NCBI GenBank assembly: GCA_903876735.1
Contig: CAIRAW010000075.1
Coordinates: 1 to 64,000 of the forward strand
Reading direction: 5' to 3'
DNA from: an uncultured beta proteobacterium
GTDB taxonomy: Bacteria; Pseudomonadota; Gammaproteobacteria; Burkholderiales; Burkholderiaceae_C
DNA length: 64,000 nt
Shown here in pieces: positions 1-9,677 of this stretch (position 1 is its first letter; each line of letters starts with the position of its first letter). The position numbers and the translations under genes are program-made. A model generated the notes under the pieces. The model was not told the DNA's origin and did not search any database. It saw nothing but the letters and a program-made list of their open reading frames with translations.

Positions 1-20
1 ATACCGCTGGTGTACGACGC

Positions 21-176
21 CATTCTGGTGTCGTGACCGACCGTTCTGGCATCGTGACCGGTGCTTCTGGCCAGATACCCAAATCGGTCACGGTCGACCA
101 GAATGGTCGGTCACGATGAATCAGAATCCTCGGTCACGATCCACCAGAATCACCGGTCACAGTGTCCCAGAATACC
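21..176. mobile_element. IS21-like element end: array of ~20-bp repeats
   Basis: Two and a half units of the type ATTCTGGTGTCGTGACCG lie in direct orientation (about 21-38, 43-60, and a partial from 64). They are followed by four units in the opposite orientation of the type CGGTCACGATCCACCAGAAT (about 86-174). Multiple short terminal repeats in both orientations are a known feature of IS21-family ends, and this motif style resembles IS21-like ends I recall from pseudomonads and burkholderias. No istA or istB gene is inside the window, so the body would lie to the left or has been lost. The array ends just before the primase gene and may have cut off that gene's own promoter. Confidence 0.5.
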
Positions 177-180
177 CAGC

Positions 181-2574
181 ATGACCATCGTGACACGAGT
201 AAGTACTGCCGTACGAACCATATTCCGGGCTGACGGTTTACGTGCAGGACTTAGCGCCATCGCAGACAGGAAGATGTTTGTCACATGGCAACGCGAGCCA
301 AATCCAGACAACCCGGCAAAGCCGCGCAAGGTGCCTTATGGCATCACAGGCAATAGGCTGACCGGGAGTTTCTCTGACCCGTCCATCGTCGCCCAATTCA
401 TGACGCTGGAACAGGCCATCGACTGGCGCGATAAGCGACAGCATACCGGCGTAGGCATTGCCTTCTTTCCGGCTTGCGGTGTTATCGGACTGGACGTGGA
501 CCACTGCCGCGACACGGACACCAAACGCCTTTGTTTCAATGACCCACAGCGAATATGTATCGATTTAGTAACGCCGTATTCGTTTGTTGAACTGTCGCAG
601 TCCAGTGCGGGACTTCATTTCATTGCACTGGGCGATGCCGAGACGATACGTGATGCAGGCTGTCTTGAACTCTTCGGCAATAAAAACTTTATTGCCTTGA
701 CCGGTCATGGCCGTGGCATGGCAACAACTTGTCCTGACGAGATTGTCAAGAAGGTGATGGGTATCGTCAGTAAACTCAAGTCGGATAAAGCATCCGCGCA
801 TAAGACTGTCGGCAACATCATTTCATCTGACAGCGCTGCAAACACGGCTGGGGCCAGGGCGAACAAACTTGCCGCCCCGTTACCGCGTGGCCGTGGCACT
901 CAAGATCCGGAGCGCGTGCGCTCTGCGCTGTCCCACCTGAACCCTCTTGACTTTCAAGACTATGACAGTTGGCGCGACGTCGGCTGGATGATCAAGGATG
1001 GTCTCGGCGATGCTGGTCTCGAACAGTTTGATGAATGGTCGCGACGCGACCCATCGCAGTATGACCGCGCAGCGCTTGAGAACGTCTGGCACTCTGACAA
1101 GGGCGATGAAAAGGCCGCTGCTGGCATCCGAGTGGCTGGTGCAGGATCACTCTTCAAGCTCGCACGCGATAGCGGCTGGATAGACCCGGTTCCAAACAAT
1201 TCAGCTAGTGCCAATGACAATGTTGCACCGAACGCGACCGACCTTGCACTTACTCATGTTTTTGTAAAGATACATGGCGTCTTCTTTCGCTTTGATCACG
1301 CGCTTCGTTCATGGCGTCAATACAAGAGCGGACGTTGGGCTATTTGCAGCATGGGCGAGCACGTCGAGGGCGTCAAGAGTTGCGCTCCGCTTATCCTGCG
1401 CATGGCATCAAAGGCTCTGCAGGAAGACCCGGACAGCATACAGGGCAAGAGATTGCAGGCCTTAGCGCTGCGGGCACAGAGCGAAAGGGGTATCAAGGCG
1501 GCGCTGATACTTGCTGAGTCAGACCCTGCCATTGCAGCCAGCACCGAGCAGTTTGACAGTGATCCTGATTTGCTCAATGTTGCCAACGGTGTCGTGCATC
1601 TACCCACCGCTCAATTTTTCGCACACGACTCGTCTCTCCTGCTGTGGAAACAGTCACCAGTGGCATACGACCCGGACGCCAAATGCACCCTGTTCCTGTT
1701 GTTTCTGGAGCAAATCTCTTGCAATGACCCGGACTGGGTCGATTACATTCAGCGCCAACTTGGCTACATCCTGAGCGGTCGTGTCCACGAGGAGAAGTTG
1801 TTCTTCTGGTTCGGTGACGGGCGCAATGGCAAGTCTGTGCTGGCGAATATCTTGCGGTACATCTTGGGTGACTATGCGGCTGTAGCGCCGGTCGCCATGT
1901 TCATGGTTTCCAGTAATAGCGCAAGCGCGGCCACACCGCAGCTTTCAAACTTGCCAGGGAAACGCTTGATGCTCGCAAATGAAACCGAGGCGGGCGCCCG
2001 ATTGTCTGCGCAGATGCTGAAAGTTACGGCCTCGACCGAACACATCGCAGCACGCCCCCTGTACGGCGGCTTTTTCAGCTTCGCGCCTACCCACAAGGTC
2101 GTAATGCGTGGCAACCACCTCCCGATCATTCAAGAATGCGACGAAGGCACCTGGCGGCGCATTGATCTGGTGCCGTTCGATTTGAAGCTGACGCCAGCGC
2201 AATGCGATCCTGACCTGGAGCGCAAGTTGCTCGCAGAAGCGTCCGGCATCCTGAACTGGCTGATACAGGGTCACCTTGCATGGAAAACCAATGGGTTGGC
2301 ACCAGCCGTTCGTGTGCGCAACGCAAGCAACACTTATCGTGCCAATTCCGACGTTATCGCCAACTGGCTGGCGGACGACTGCGTTGTTTCCCCTTCAGTC
2401 GAAGTTGAAAAGGTTGTTGCTTACCCCCGCTACAAAAGTTGGGCTGCCAACGAAGGCCTGCGCTACATGTCGAAGAAATCGTTGACGCGGGCGCTGACTG
2501 AACGCGGTTTCAGCGATGGCCGGCAGTCAGCTGGCAAGCGACTTGAGGTTTACCGGGGATTTCGATGCAAGTAG
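181..2574 (+). CDS. phage/plasmid-type primase-helicase (P4 / NrS-1 polymerase-like)
   Basis: This is a replication protein of a mobile element, combining a primase-polymerase fold with a superfamily 3 helicase. The N-terminal part carries a GLDVDHC acidic motif of archaeo-eukaryotic primase type and a FIALTGHGRG stretch. A PriCT-like segment (DYDSWRDVGWMIKDGL) follows. A Walker A motif GDGRNGKS lies near residue 545, then a Walker B-like LMLANETEAG and the TWRRIDLVPFD motif typical of the P4-family C-terminal domain. An upstream ATG at 61 is in frame, but its first 40 codons read through the IS repeats, so I prefer 181. ATG 274 (MFVTWQREP) fits the usual start of such proteins even better. 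There is no good ribosome binding site at 181. The gene probably belongs to a phage, plasmid or integrative-element remnant and may have lost its promoter to the insertion. Confidence 0.85.
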   Translation: MTIVTRVSTAVRTIFRADGLRAGLSAIADRKMFVTWQREPNPDNPAKPRKVPYGITGNRLTGSFSDPSIVAQFMTLEQAIDWRDKRQHTGVGIAFFPACGVIGLDVDHCRDTDTKRLCFNDPQRICIDLVTPYSFVELSQSSAGLHFIALGDAETIRDAGCLELFGNKNFIALTGHGRGMATTCPDEIVKKVMGIVSKLKSDKASAHKTVGNIISSDSAANTAGARANKLAAPLPRGRGTQDPERVRSALSHLNPLDFQDYDSWRDVGWMIKDGLGDAGLEQFDEWSRRDPSQYDRAALENVWHSDKGDEKAAAGIRVAGAGSLFKLARDSGWIDPVPNNSASANDNVAPNATDLALTHVFVKIHGVFFRFDHALRSWRQYKSGRWAICSMGEHVEGVKSCAPLILRMASKALQEDPDSIQGKRLQALALRAQSERGIKAALILAESDPAIAASTEQFDSDPDLLNVANGVVHLPTAQFFAHDSSLLLWKQSPVAYDPDAKCTLFLLFLEQISCNDPDWVDYIQRQLGYILSGRVHEEKLFFWFGDGRNGKSVLANILRYILGDYAAVAPVAMFMVSSNSASAATPQLSNLPGKRLMLANETEAGARLSAQMLKVTASTEHIAARPLYGGFFSFAPTHKVVMRGNHLPIIQECDEGTWRRIDLVPFDLKLTPAQCDPDLERKLLAEASGILNWLIQGHLAWKTNGLAPAVRVRNASNTYRANSDVIANWLADDCVVSPSVEVEKVVAYPRYKSWAANEGLRYMSKKSLTRALTERGFSDGRQSAGKRLEVYRGFRCK

Positions 2575-2762
2575 TACCGGTTTCCGTCAGGGTTCGTCAG
2601 ACATTTTCGGGTATTTCCCATAACTTTCTATATGCAGCCCTTGTAAGAAGACTTTGGTCAAAAGGCCATAAATCCTTGACGAACACTGACGGCAGACGCA
2701 GTCACAACCTACAAGACCATCGCCCCTTGTTTTATTACCCTTTTATTACAGGAGAAGCCGCC

Positions 2763-3161
2763 ATGAAAACAGACCCAAAGAACGAGTTGCAGGGCTACCT
2801 TGACTCCCTGATTTACGACACGCAACCCGACCCCACACCACCCGCACCGCTGTCGGCCACACCGCGCCGCGACAAGTACCTTGCCCGATGGAAGCCCCTA
2901 CCGGATCGGTTGGGCGAAGCACTGGCGAAGTTCCCGCTCGACTTAATCGCAGACGGGCTGCACATGGATCAGGTCTGGCCCTTGGTTCTCGGACGCCAAC
3001 GCGAGAAACCAAGAGCGTTTGAAGTTGCTGCCGCCCTGCGTACGCTCGGTTGGCAGCGTGTCCGCTATTACCAAGACTCGGCACCGAGCCTGACGCTCTG
3101 GTTCCCGCCCGAGACCGACCCAACCGCCGCCAAGGCATCAATGAAAGCGAGGAAGTCATGA
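2763..3161 (+). CDS. small hypothetical protein of the mobile block
   Basis: A 132-residue protein that I do not recognise. The start at 2763 has a good ribosome binding site (AGGAGA about 7 bases upstream). The longer open frame, which begins inside the primase gene, is not needed. The sequence is hydrophilic, with a Pro-rich N-terminal third (QPDPTPPAPL) and a compact C-terminal half (FEVAAALRTLGWQRVRYYQ) that could be a small winged-helix-like fold, since segments of this kind close many element-encoded DNA-binding proteins. It ends in an ATGA overlap with the next frame and follows the primase by 188 bp, so these genes probably travel together. Function unknown. Confidence 0.55.
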   Translation: MKTDPKNELQGYLDSLIYDTQPDPTPPAPLSATPRRDKYLARWKPLPDRLGEALAKFPLDLIADGLHMDQVWPLVLGRQREKPRAFEVAAALRTLGWQRVRYYQDSAPSLTLWFPPETDPTAAKASMKARKS

Positions 3162-3487
3162 GCCGCCCACCAACAAAGCCGCTGTCAATACTGAAGCGGC
3201 AGCCGCTTTCCGTGATCGCCGCAAGCGTCACCTTGGACGAAGCTGCCAAACTATCCGCCTCACGCCGATTTCGATTGGATGGTTTCTCTTCTGTGGCGGA
3301 TCCAGGTCATGGGCGTGGTGCTTTTGTAGCGGAAAAACAGCATTTGAAGCGTTTGAGAATCGAGTCCGCTTTGCGCCATCATCTGTTGCCAGCCAATGGG
3401 CTCCTCAATGTGGGCGTCAATCCACAAGCACAATTCGTCGAATTGCTTCTCATGCGCTTGGGCGCTGCGTTTGTGATTTCGGATTAA
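3158..3487 (+). CDS. chimeric small ORF across the mobile-element/chromosome junction
   Basis: The ATG overlaps the stop of the preceding gene (ATGA), which suggests a real translationally coupled start. About the first 35-40 codons (from MSRPPTKPLSILKRQP) belong to the mobile block. From about 3275 onward the frame is simply the antisense of a truncated AraC-family gene on the other strand. The natural C-terminus has therefore probably been lost at the junction. The 109-residue product is most likely non-functional. I list it because it marks the boundary. Confidence 0.3.
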   Translation: MSRPPTKPLSILKRQPLSVIAASVTLDEAAKLSASRRFRLDGFSSVADPGHGRGAFVAEKQHLKRLRIESALRHHLLPANGLLNVGVNPQAQFVELLLMRLGAAFVISD

Positions 3488-3505
3488 GCCCATTGCATAG
3501 TTCCT
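3260..3505 (-). pseudogene. AraC-family regulator fragment (HTH part only)
   Basis: The minus strand encodes a segment closely resembling an AraC/XylS DNA-binding domain: LCLWIDAHIEEPIGWQQMMAQ, then LQMLFFRYKSTTPMTWIRHRRE. It breaks off within the second helix-turn-helix and ends in a few unrelated residues and a stop at 3260. Upstream, homology fades at about 3505, so the N-terminal effector domain is also missing. Both ends are lost, so this is a remnant. The 3' truncation coincides with the end of the primase-bearing block, which implies that insertion or deletion of that block destroyed the gene. Confidence 0.7.
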
Positions 3506-3545
3506 GGCGCACCGCTCCGATCCGGCCTGTTGTAAGAGCCATCCT

Positions 3546-4529
3546 TCAGGGCAGCGGGGTATTGACGACGTAGCTCTTCTGAAAACCGTTTCCAGCAACG
3601 GTTATGAGGTAGTGTTTGTCGTCGGCTCGCACATCGACTGTTGCGAACTGATTGTGATAACTCACATCATTGCCATAGGCGGCGCTTGATTGCAGGCCGA
3701 TGTAGCTGATGCCATTGACCTGCTGGTAGCCGCCGTCATGGTAATGCCCGGCGAAGACCGCCAGCACTTTTCCACTCTTCTCCAGCAGGGTGCGAATGTT
3801 CGCTGCGTTCTTAACGGTATGGGCGGGCTCAAAAAGGGCATCGACTTGTTCTGCCGGGTTCAGGAACTGATGTCCCAGAAGGATGACGGGCAGCTTGTTT
3901 GCTTCCAGGTCTGATTTGAGCTAGCTGACTTCGGATTCCGGGACGTTGGCATCGTCCCAGCGGTAGCCGGCGCCGGGTGTTGACGGCACACCCGAATAGG
4001 CATTGCCGTCGGCCTTGAAGCCGGCGTCAAGCACGATGAAGTGCACACCGCCCTGATTGAAGCTGTAATAGGTCGATCCGGCAGCAATGCCGGTATTGGT
4101 GATGTGGGCCTGATAGTCAGCCTTGCTCATTTGTTCGGCGTCATGGTTGCCAAAGACGTGGTAGCGCGGCCCCTTGAATTGGGCCAGTCTGGCTTCTGCG
4201 GCGTCAACAAAGCCAACGGCAGCAGCCTTGCGCTGTTCATAACTGAGCTTGCTGTTGACAGGGTTGTCGGTGTAGTCACCGAGTTCGGCGACGAAGGCCA
4301 CGTTGGCTTTGTTCATTGCCTGCGCGAAAGCCTCAATTTTTGCCAGGGCGCCGGTAAAGTAACGTGCGGTGGCGTTGACGGTCATGACCGGCGCCTGGTC
4401 CGCTTTGTCGCAGACATGGGTGTCGGTGATCAAGCCGAAGCTGACAAGCTTGATTTCGGCGGCCTGGGTGGTGCCAGCGCAGCTGAAGGCTGCAGCGATG
4501 GCGAAGATGATTGCGCTGGTGTTTTTCAT
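3546..4529 (-). pseudogene. secreted metallophosphoesterase interrupted by an in-frame amber codon
   Basis: The reading frame begins at 4529 with a Sec signal peptide (MKNTSAIIFAIAAAFSCAGTTQA) and continues as a calcineurin-like phosphoesterase. Metal-site motifs are visible: ITDTH (D-x-H), GDYTDNP, FGNHDAE and, after the break, GHQF and AGHYHDGGY. A TAG codon at 3921-3923 interrupts the frame after VPESEVS. The same frame then resumes with LKSDLEANKLPVILLGHQF and runs to a proper stop at 3546, so a single base change (for example TGG to TAG) explains the defect. Intact length would be about 327 residues. It would have acted in the periplasm, perhaps in phosphate scavenging. An amber suppressor or a sequencing error is possible. 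Confidence 0.8.
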
Positions 4530-4630
4530 GGGAATCCCTTGGAGCGTTGGTGTAGGTGAGTACTGTCCTTGGATGGTCAAATGAGATTGACGCGACGATA
4601 GCATCCCCCTGCTTCGTGAAGTTTTGATGA

Positions 4631-5908
<1,278 letters not shown>

Positions 5909-5988
5909 TCTTCCCGAAATTCAAGACAATTTCTTTCGTCAGCGCAAGGTCGAAGGCCGTGGCGATCCGGCTCGTTGAATTTCCATGC

Positions 5989-6006
5989 TTGTCTTCAATT
6001 TGTCAC
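5989..6006 (+). promoter_or_regulatory. Pho-box-like direct repeat before the pyruvate kinase-like gene
   Basis: TTGTCTT-CAAT-TTGTCAC shows two TGTC cores exactly 11 bp apart, as in PhoB sites (CTGTCAT-N4-CTGTCAC). Five and six of seven arm positions match. It ends 45 bp before the chosen start at 6052. Confidence 0.35.
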
Positions 6007-6051
6007 ATCAGAACAAGAAAATGGAAGCGAAAGTTTTTCGCATCGAAAAAA

Positions 6052-7926
6052 ATGCATACCAAGAAGCAACGACAAGCGGCCGATACCTGGGATGAAGCCG
6101 AGTGCAAGGCCGTCATTGCGCAACTATGGACCTTGCGCGAGAGCATGCAGGCGTATGAGCTTAGCTTGAAGCCCTTGTTGCAAGCCATTGATTCCTCCTA
6201 CCAGGCCAGTGCGCGCAACCTGGCCCACTACCTGGCATTGCGGCACAGTGATCGGCGTGACCTGCAGGAATGGCTGTCCCGGGTCGGGCTGTCGTCTCTG
6301 GGTCGAGCCGAATCTCACGTCATGGCCAATCTGGACAAGGTGCTGGGCATCTTGCACCGATTGACCGGGCAGCCCTGGGCGCCGCATTCGATCGACGAAC
6401 CGGTTGGTATCAAGAGCAGCCATAAACTGCTCGAGCGCCATACCGCTGAATTGCTTGGCGTAGCGCCAAGCGAACGGGTGGTACGCATCATGGTGACGTT
6501 GCCGTCGGAGGCGGCAGGAGATTTTGGACTGATCAGACGCCTGGTTGCATCGGGAATGGACATTGCCCGCATCAATTGCGCGCACGACGGTCCGGTTCAG
6601 TGGTGGGCCATGGCAGGCCATGTGCGCCGCGCAGCGCGCAGCATGGGGCGACCGGTTCGGATCCTGATGGATCTGGGCGGACCCAAACTGCGCACCGGCT
6701 TGATTGCCTCAGAGGCAAGCGTCCTCAGGATCAGGCCGCTGCGCGATGAATTCGGGGTCGTTGTCACGCCGGCGCGTCTCGGGCTGCGCGTGGCAGGCTC
6801 GGACAGGCTGGTCTCGGGTGCGGCCGTGCATGTCGGCGTCGATGCCCAGTGGCTTGCGCAAGTGAAGGTCGGCGACCATCTTGATCTGAAGGACGCCCGC
6901 GGTGCCGAGCGCACGCTGGTGGTGGTGCAACAGGATGAAGCTGGGCTTCTCACCGAGTGCACGCATACCGCCTATCTGGTGCCAACAACAGAACTCAGGC
7001 GCCGCCGCGCGGGAACGCAGCAGGTTTGCGGTGGTTTAACCGATCTGCCTAGCCAAGATGGGACCTTGCACCTGGAGCGCGGGGCCAGTATGCGACTGAC
7101 CCGCGGAGCCCTTGACGAACCGCCGCGTAAACGAAAGGGCAGGGCGCAGCGCGCGGTGCCGAGCGTGGCCTGCACCTTGCCCGAGGTCTTCGAGCAGGTC
7201 TGCGTTGGCGAACGAATCTGGTTTGACGATGGTCGCATTGGCGGGGTGATCAGGAAAGTCGAATCGGCCTGGCTTGAAATCGAAATAACCCATGCGCGTG
7301 ATAGCGGCGAAAAGCTGGCGGGTGACAAGGGCATCAATTTACCCGACAGCCAGCTACGTCTGCCAGCGCTGACCGAGAAAGATATTGAAGATCTGGTGGT
7401 CGTGGCGCAAATTGCCGATATGGTTGGCCTGTCGTTTGTGCAGCAGGCGTCCGATGTTGAAACGCTGCGCGCCAGGCTGCTGCAACTGGGCAAACCCGAA
7501 CTCGGCATTGTGCTCAAGATCGAGACGCGACGTGCCTTTGAAAACCTCCCGGCACTGCTCTTTTCCGCGATGGCCAGCAAGACCGCTGGCATCATGATTG
7601 CGCGCGGCGATCTGGCGGTGGAATGCGGCTACGAGCGTTTGGCGGAAGTGCAGGAGGAAATTCTCTGGGCCGCAGAAGCCTCGCACATGCCCGTCATCTG
7701 GGCCACGCAGGTGCTGGAAACGCTGGCCAAAACCGGCTTGCCCTCGCGCGCTGAAATTACCGATGCGGCCATGGGCGAGCGGGCCGAATGTGTGATGCTC
7801 AACAAGGGGCCGCATATCACGGAGGCGATGCGCACGCTGGACGACATCTTGCGTCGCATGCAGGATCACCAGTCCAAAAAGCGCCCCTTGCTGCGGGCGC
7901 TGCGGGCCTGGGCCATGCCAAGCTAA
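6052..7926 (+). CDS. atypical pyruvate kinase-like protein with N-terminal extension
   Basis: The catalytic region is that of pyruvate kinase, which converts phosphoenolpyruvate plus ADP to pyruvate plus ATP. Visible motifs are ILMDLGGPKLRTG, the Lys-bearing IVLKIETRRAF and MIARGDLAVECGYERLAEVQEEI followed by IWATQVLETLAK and AECVMLNKGPH. It differs from the housekeeping enzyme in several ways. There is a ~130-residue N-terminal extension with SYQASARNLAHYLALR. The KGPEIRTG block is changed to GGPKLRTG, the usual VMLSGETA is VMLNKGPH, and the allosteric C-terminal domain is absent. The start at 6052 (MHTKKQRQAADTW) is chosen because the longer frame from 5905 has an unlikely leader. About 624 residues. 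It could be a divergent kinase or a PEP/phosphonate-linked enzyme; activity should not be assumed. Confidence 0.75.
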   Translation: MHTKKQRQAADTWDEAECKAVIAQLWTLRESMQAYELSLKPLLQAIDSSYQASARNLAHYLALRHSDRRDLQEWLSRVGLSSLGRAESHVMANLDKVLGILHRLTGQPWAPHSIDEPVGIKSSHKLLERHTAELLGVAPSERVVRIMVTLPSEAAGDFGLIRRLVASGMDIARINCAHDGPVQWWAMAGHVRRAARSMGRPVRILMDLGGPKLRTGLIASEASVLRIRPLRDEFGVVVTPARLGLRVAGSDRLVSGAAVHVGVDAQWLAQVKVGDHLDLKDARGAERTLVVVQQDEAGLLTECTHTAYLVPTTELRRRRAGTQQVCGGLTDLPSQDGTLHLERGASMRLTRGALDEPPRKRKGRAQRAVPSVACTLPEVFEQVCVGERIWFDDGRIGGVIRKVESAWLEIEITHARDSGEKLAGDKGINLPDSQLRLPALTEKDIEDLVVVAQIADMVGLSFVQQASDVETLRARLLQLGKPELGIVLKIETRRAFENLPALLFSAMASKTAGIMIARGDLAVECGYERLAEVQEEILWAAEASHMPVIWATQVLETLAKTGLPSRAEITDAAMGERAECVMLNKGPHITEAMRTLDDILRRMQDHQSKKRPLLRALRAWAMPS

Positions 7927-8262
7927 AGTCGCCGCCAACCTTCTACCTCTTGATCTGGCTCTTGTCTGCTACAGCAGTTCGCTTTGCAGCATCAATCGTC
8001 GCCAGCCGATAACACCTCTTGTTTGTGACAAATTTATTTCGGAATAGTGACTGCCGGTTGTTGCACGATGATGGCGATCGCCGTAACGCTGTGTAGCAAA
8101 GCAACAAACACCTGCGGTTTTGTTCGCGCTTGATCTGGAACATAAACTCCGCGAGAAAATAAATTGATAATCGCTCCGCCTTGGCTCACTGCGAGCCTCG
8201 TCCTGGACAAGTCCTGTTTAGAAGATCAGTCAGGGTGCAAGCAAATACCTAAAGGTCATCGT
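7927..8262. other. intergenic stretch without a recognisable gene
   Basis: Relatively AT-rich sequence between the pyruvate kinase-like gene and a small ORF. I see no long open frame, no tRNA-like fold and no clear terminator hairpin. AT-rich patches around 8010-8040 and 8150-8170 could hold a promoter for the small gene that follows. Confidence 0.5.
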
Positions 8263-8520
8263 ATGTACGCCATTAAAGTTGCCCGCAAACTCATACAACA
8301 ACAACCAGACTCGGACTCGGCAAAGACACTTGCCAGACTGGTGCTGGCACTGGAGTCGGAGGCAGACTTCCCGATCTCTGATATTTACAAACTTGATTTC
8401 GAGAGCTTCGAGTTGGCACTGAAGATTCTCAACGAGTGGCGGCTTGACCGTTACGCGAGCGGCAAAGTTCGTTTGTTCGACCTTTCTCTGCAGATGGCGG
8501 CGCTTTATCCGCGCCTCTGA
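8263..8520 (+). CDS. small conserved-looking hypothetical protein
   Basis: An 85-residue acidic, mostly helical protein beginning MYAIKVARKLIQQQ and ending in LQMAALYPRL. The start at 8263 is preceded by AAAGG about 6 bases upstream; a longer frame from 8164 is possible but its extra residues look non-coding. I have a vague recollection of similar short proteins in Burkholderiales, but cannot assign a family or function. It lies 225 bp before phnC, with the TTGACAT repeats between, so it is probably a separate transcription unit. Confidence 0.5.
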   Translation: MYAIKVARKLIQQQPDSDSAKTLARLVLALESEADFPISDIYKLDFESFELALKILNEWRLDRYASGKVRLFDLSLQMAALYPRL

Positions 8521-8688
8521 ATGCGCAACTTCAACCAAGCCACTTCGTCATTCCATTTCCAAACTATCCCTGTCCTTGTTGCTTCACATCAATGGATTGA
8601 GGCGTTTTGACATGCCGGGGGCAAGCAGAAAGCAAAGCGGCTTGCCAAATGATGGCCGAATCAACGAAAACTCACAGCGCAGCGCGCT

Positions 8689-8706
8689 TTGACATTTTTT
8701 TGACAT
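8689..8706. promoter_or_regulatory. perfect TTGACAT direct repeat, Pho-box-like, before phnC
   Basis: TTGACAT-TTTT-TTGACAT is a perfect 7-bp repeat with an 11-bp period, 39 bp before phnC. On the complementary strand each arm contains the PhoB core TGTCA, with six A residues between the two cores. Spacing and core fit a Pho box, but the orientation is opposite to phnC. The arms also match the sigma70 -35 consensus TTGACA. Confidence 0.4.
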
Positions 8707-8745
8707 ATTGCGCCGTTAAGTTAGAGGCTTCCAACGGGAGTCCTC

Positions 8746-9627
8746 ATGGTCACAGCTATCAGCATCAATGCACTCAGCAAAACCTTTGCCGGTGGCCGCA
8801 AGGCCTTGCAGGAGGTCAATCTAAGCATCGAAGCCGGCGAGATGGTGGCGCTGATTGGTGCATCCGGTTCCGGCAAGTCCACTTTGCTGCGCCACATGGC
8901 CGGGCTGGTTGCCGGCGACAAAGTGGGCAATGGCCTGGTGCAGGTGCATGGCCGCACGGTGCAGAAAAACGGGAAGATTGCGGCTGACATTCGCCAGACG
9001 CGGGCCAGCGTTGGTTTTGTGTTTCAGCAATTCAACCTGGTGGACCGCCTGTCCGTGATAGTCAATGTGTTGGCGGGCACCTTGCACCGCGTGCCTTTGT
9101 GGCGCAGTTTGATGCGCCGGTTTACTCCGTCCGAAATGGCGCGCGGTATCGATGCCCTGAAGCGCGTTGGCATTGCGGAGTGCTGGATGCAGCGCGCCTC
9201 AACCCTGTCGGGTGGACAGCAACAGCGTGCCGCCATTGCGCGCGCTCTGGTGCAGGGGGCCAAAGTCATACTGGCAGACGAGCCGATTGCCTCCCTTGAC
9301 CCCGAGTCCTCACGCAAAGTGATGGACATCCTTGCGCGTGTCAACCAGGAAGACAAGTGCACGGTCGTGGTGTCCTTGCACCAGGTCAACGTTGCCATCA
9401 AGTATTGCGCCCGCACGGTGGCACTGCATCAAGGGCGTGTCGTGTACGACGGCCCTTCCGTGGCGTTGACACCCGCCTTGCTGCGTGAACTCTATGGCGC
9501 CGAGGCCGACGACATTCTGGCGCTGGGCGACCACATCTCCAGCCTGCAGGAGCGCAAGCCTGCGCCGCCGCATCTGGTCTGGCCCACACCGATCAGTGGC
9601 GCAACCGCCATGGCGCGCGTGGCTTGA
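8746..9627 (+). CDS. phnC: phosphonate ABC transporter ATP-binding protein (copy 1)
   Basis: The cytoplasmic ATPase subunit of a phosphonate importer, 293 residues. The Walker A is GASGSGKST (~36-44), the Q-loop region [12 protein letters not shown], the signature [15 protein letters not shown] and the Walker [14 protein letters not shown]. The [14 protein letters not shown] insertion after Walker A and the ~35-residue tail after the core make it slightly longer than E. coli PhnC (262). A GGGAG ribosome binding site lies about 7 bases before the ATG. It heads a phnC-phnD-phnE operon, and the TTGACAT repeat pair upstream suggests phosphate-starvation control. Confidence 0.92.
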   Translation: MVTAISINALSKTFAGGRKALQEVNLSIEAGEMVALIGASGSGKSTLLRHMAGLVAGDKVGNGLVQVHGRTVQKNGKIAADIRQTRASVGFVFQQFNLVDRLSVIVNVLAGTLHRVPLWRSLMRRFTPSEMARGIDALKRVGIAECWMQRASTLSGGQQQRAAIARALVQGAKVILADEPIASLDPESSRKVMDILARVNQEDKCTVVVSLHQVNVAIKYCARTVALHQGRVVYDGPSVALTPALLRELYGAEADDILALGDHISSLQERKPAPPHLVWPTPISGATAMARVA

Positions 9628-9677
9628 CCCGCAAATTCTTATTGAAATCTGATTGAATCTTTTTACAGGAACTTCCC

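Noticed and set aside
1-180. CRISPR array or plasmid iterons at the left edge
   Set aside because: The repeats occur in both orientations with hardly any spacers, unlike CRISPR. Iterons cannot be fully excluded, but the pattern resembles IS21-type ends more.
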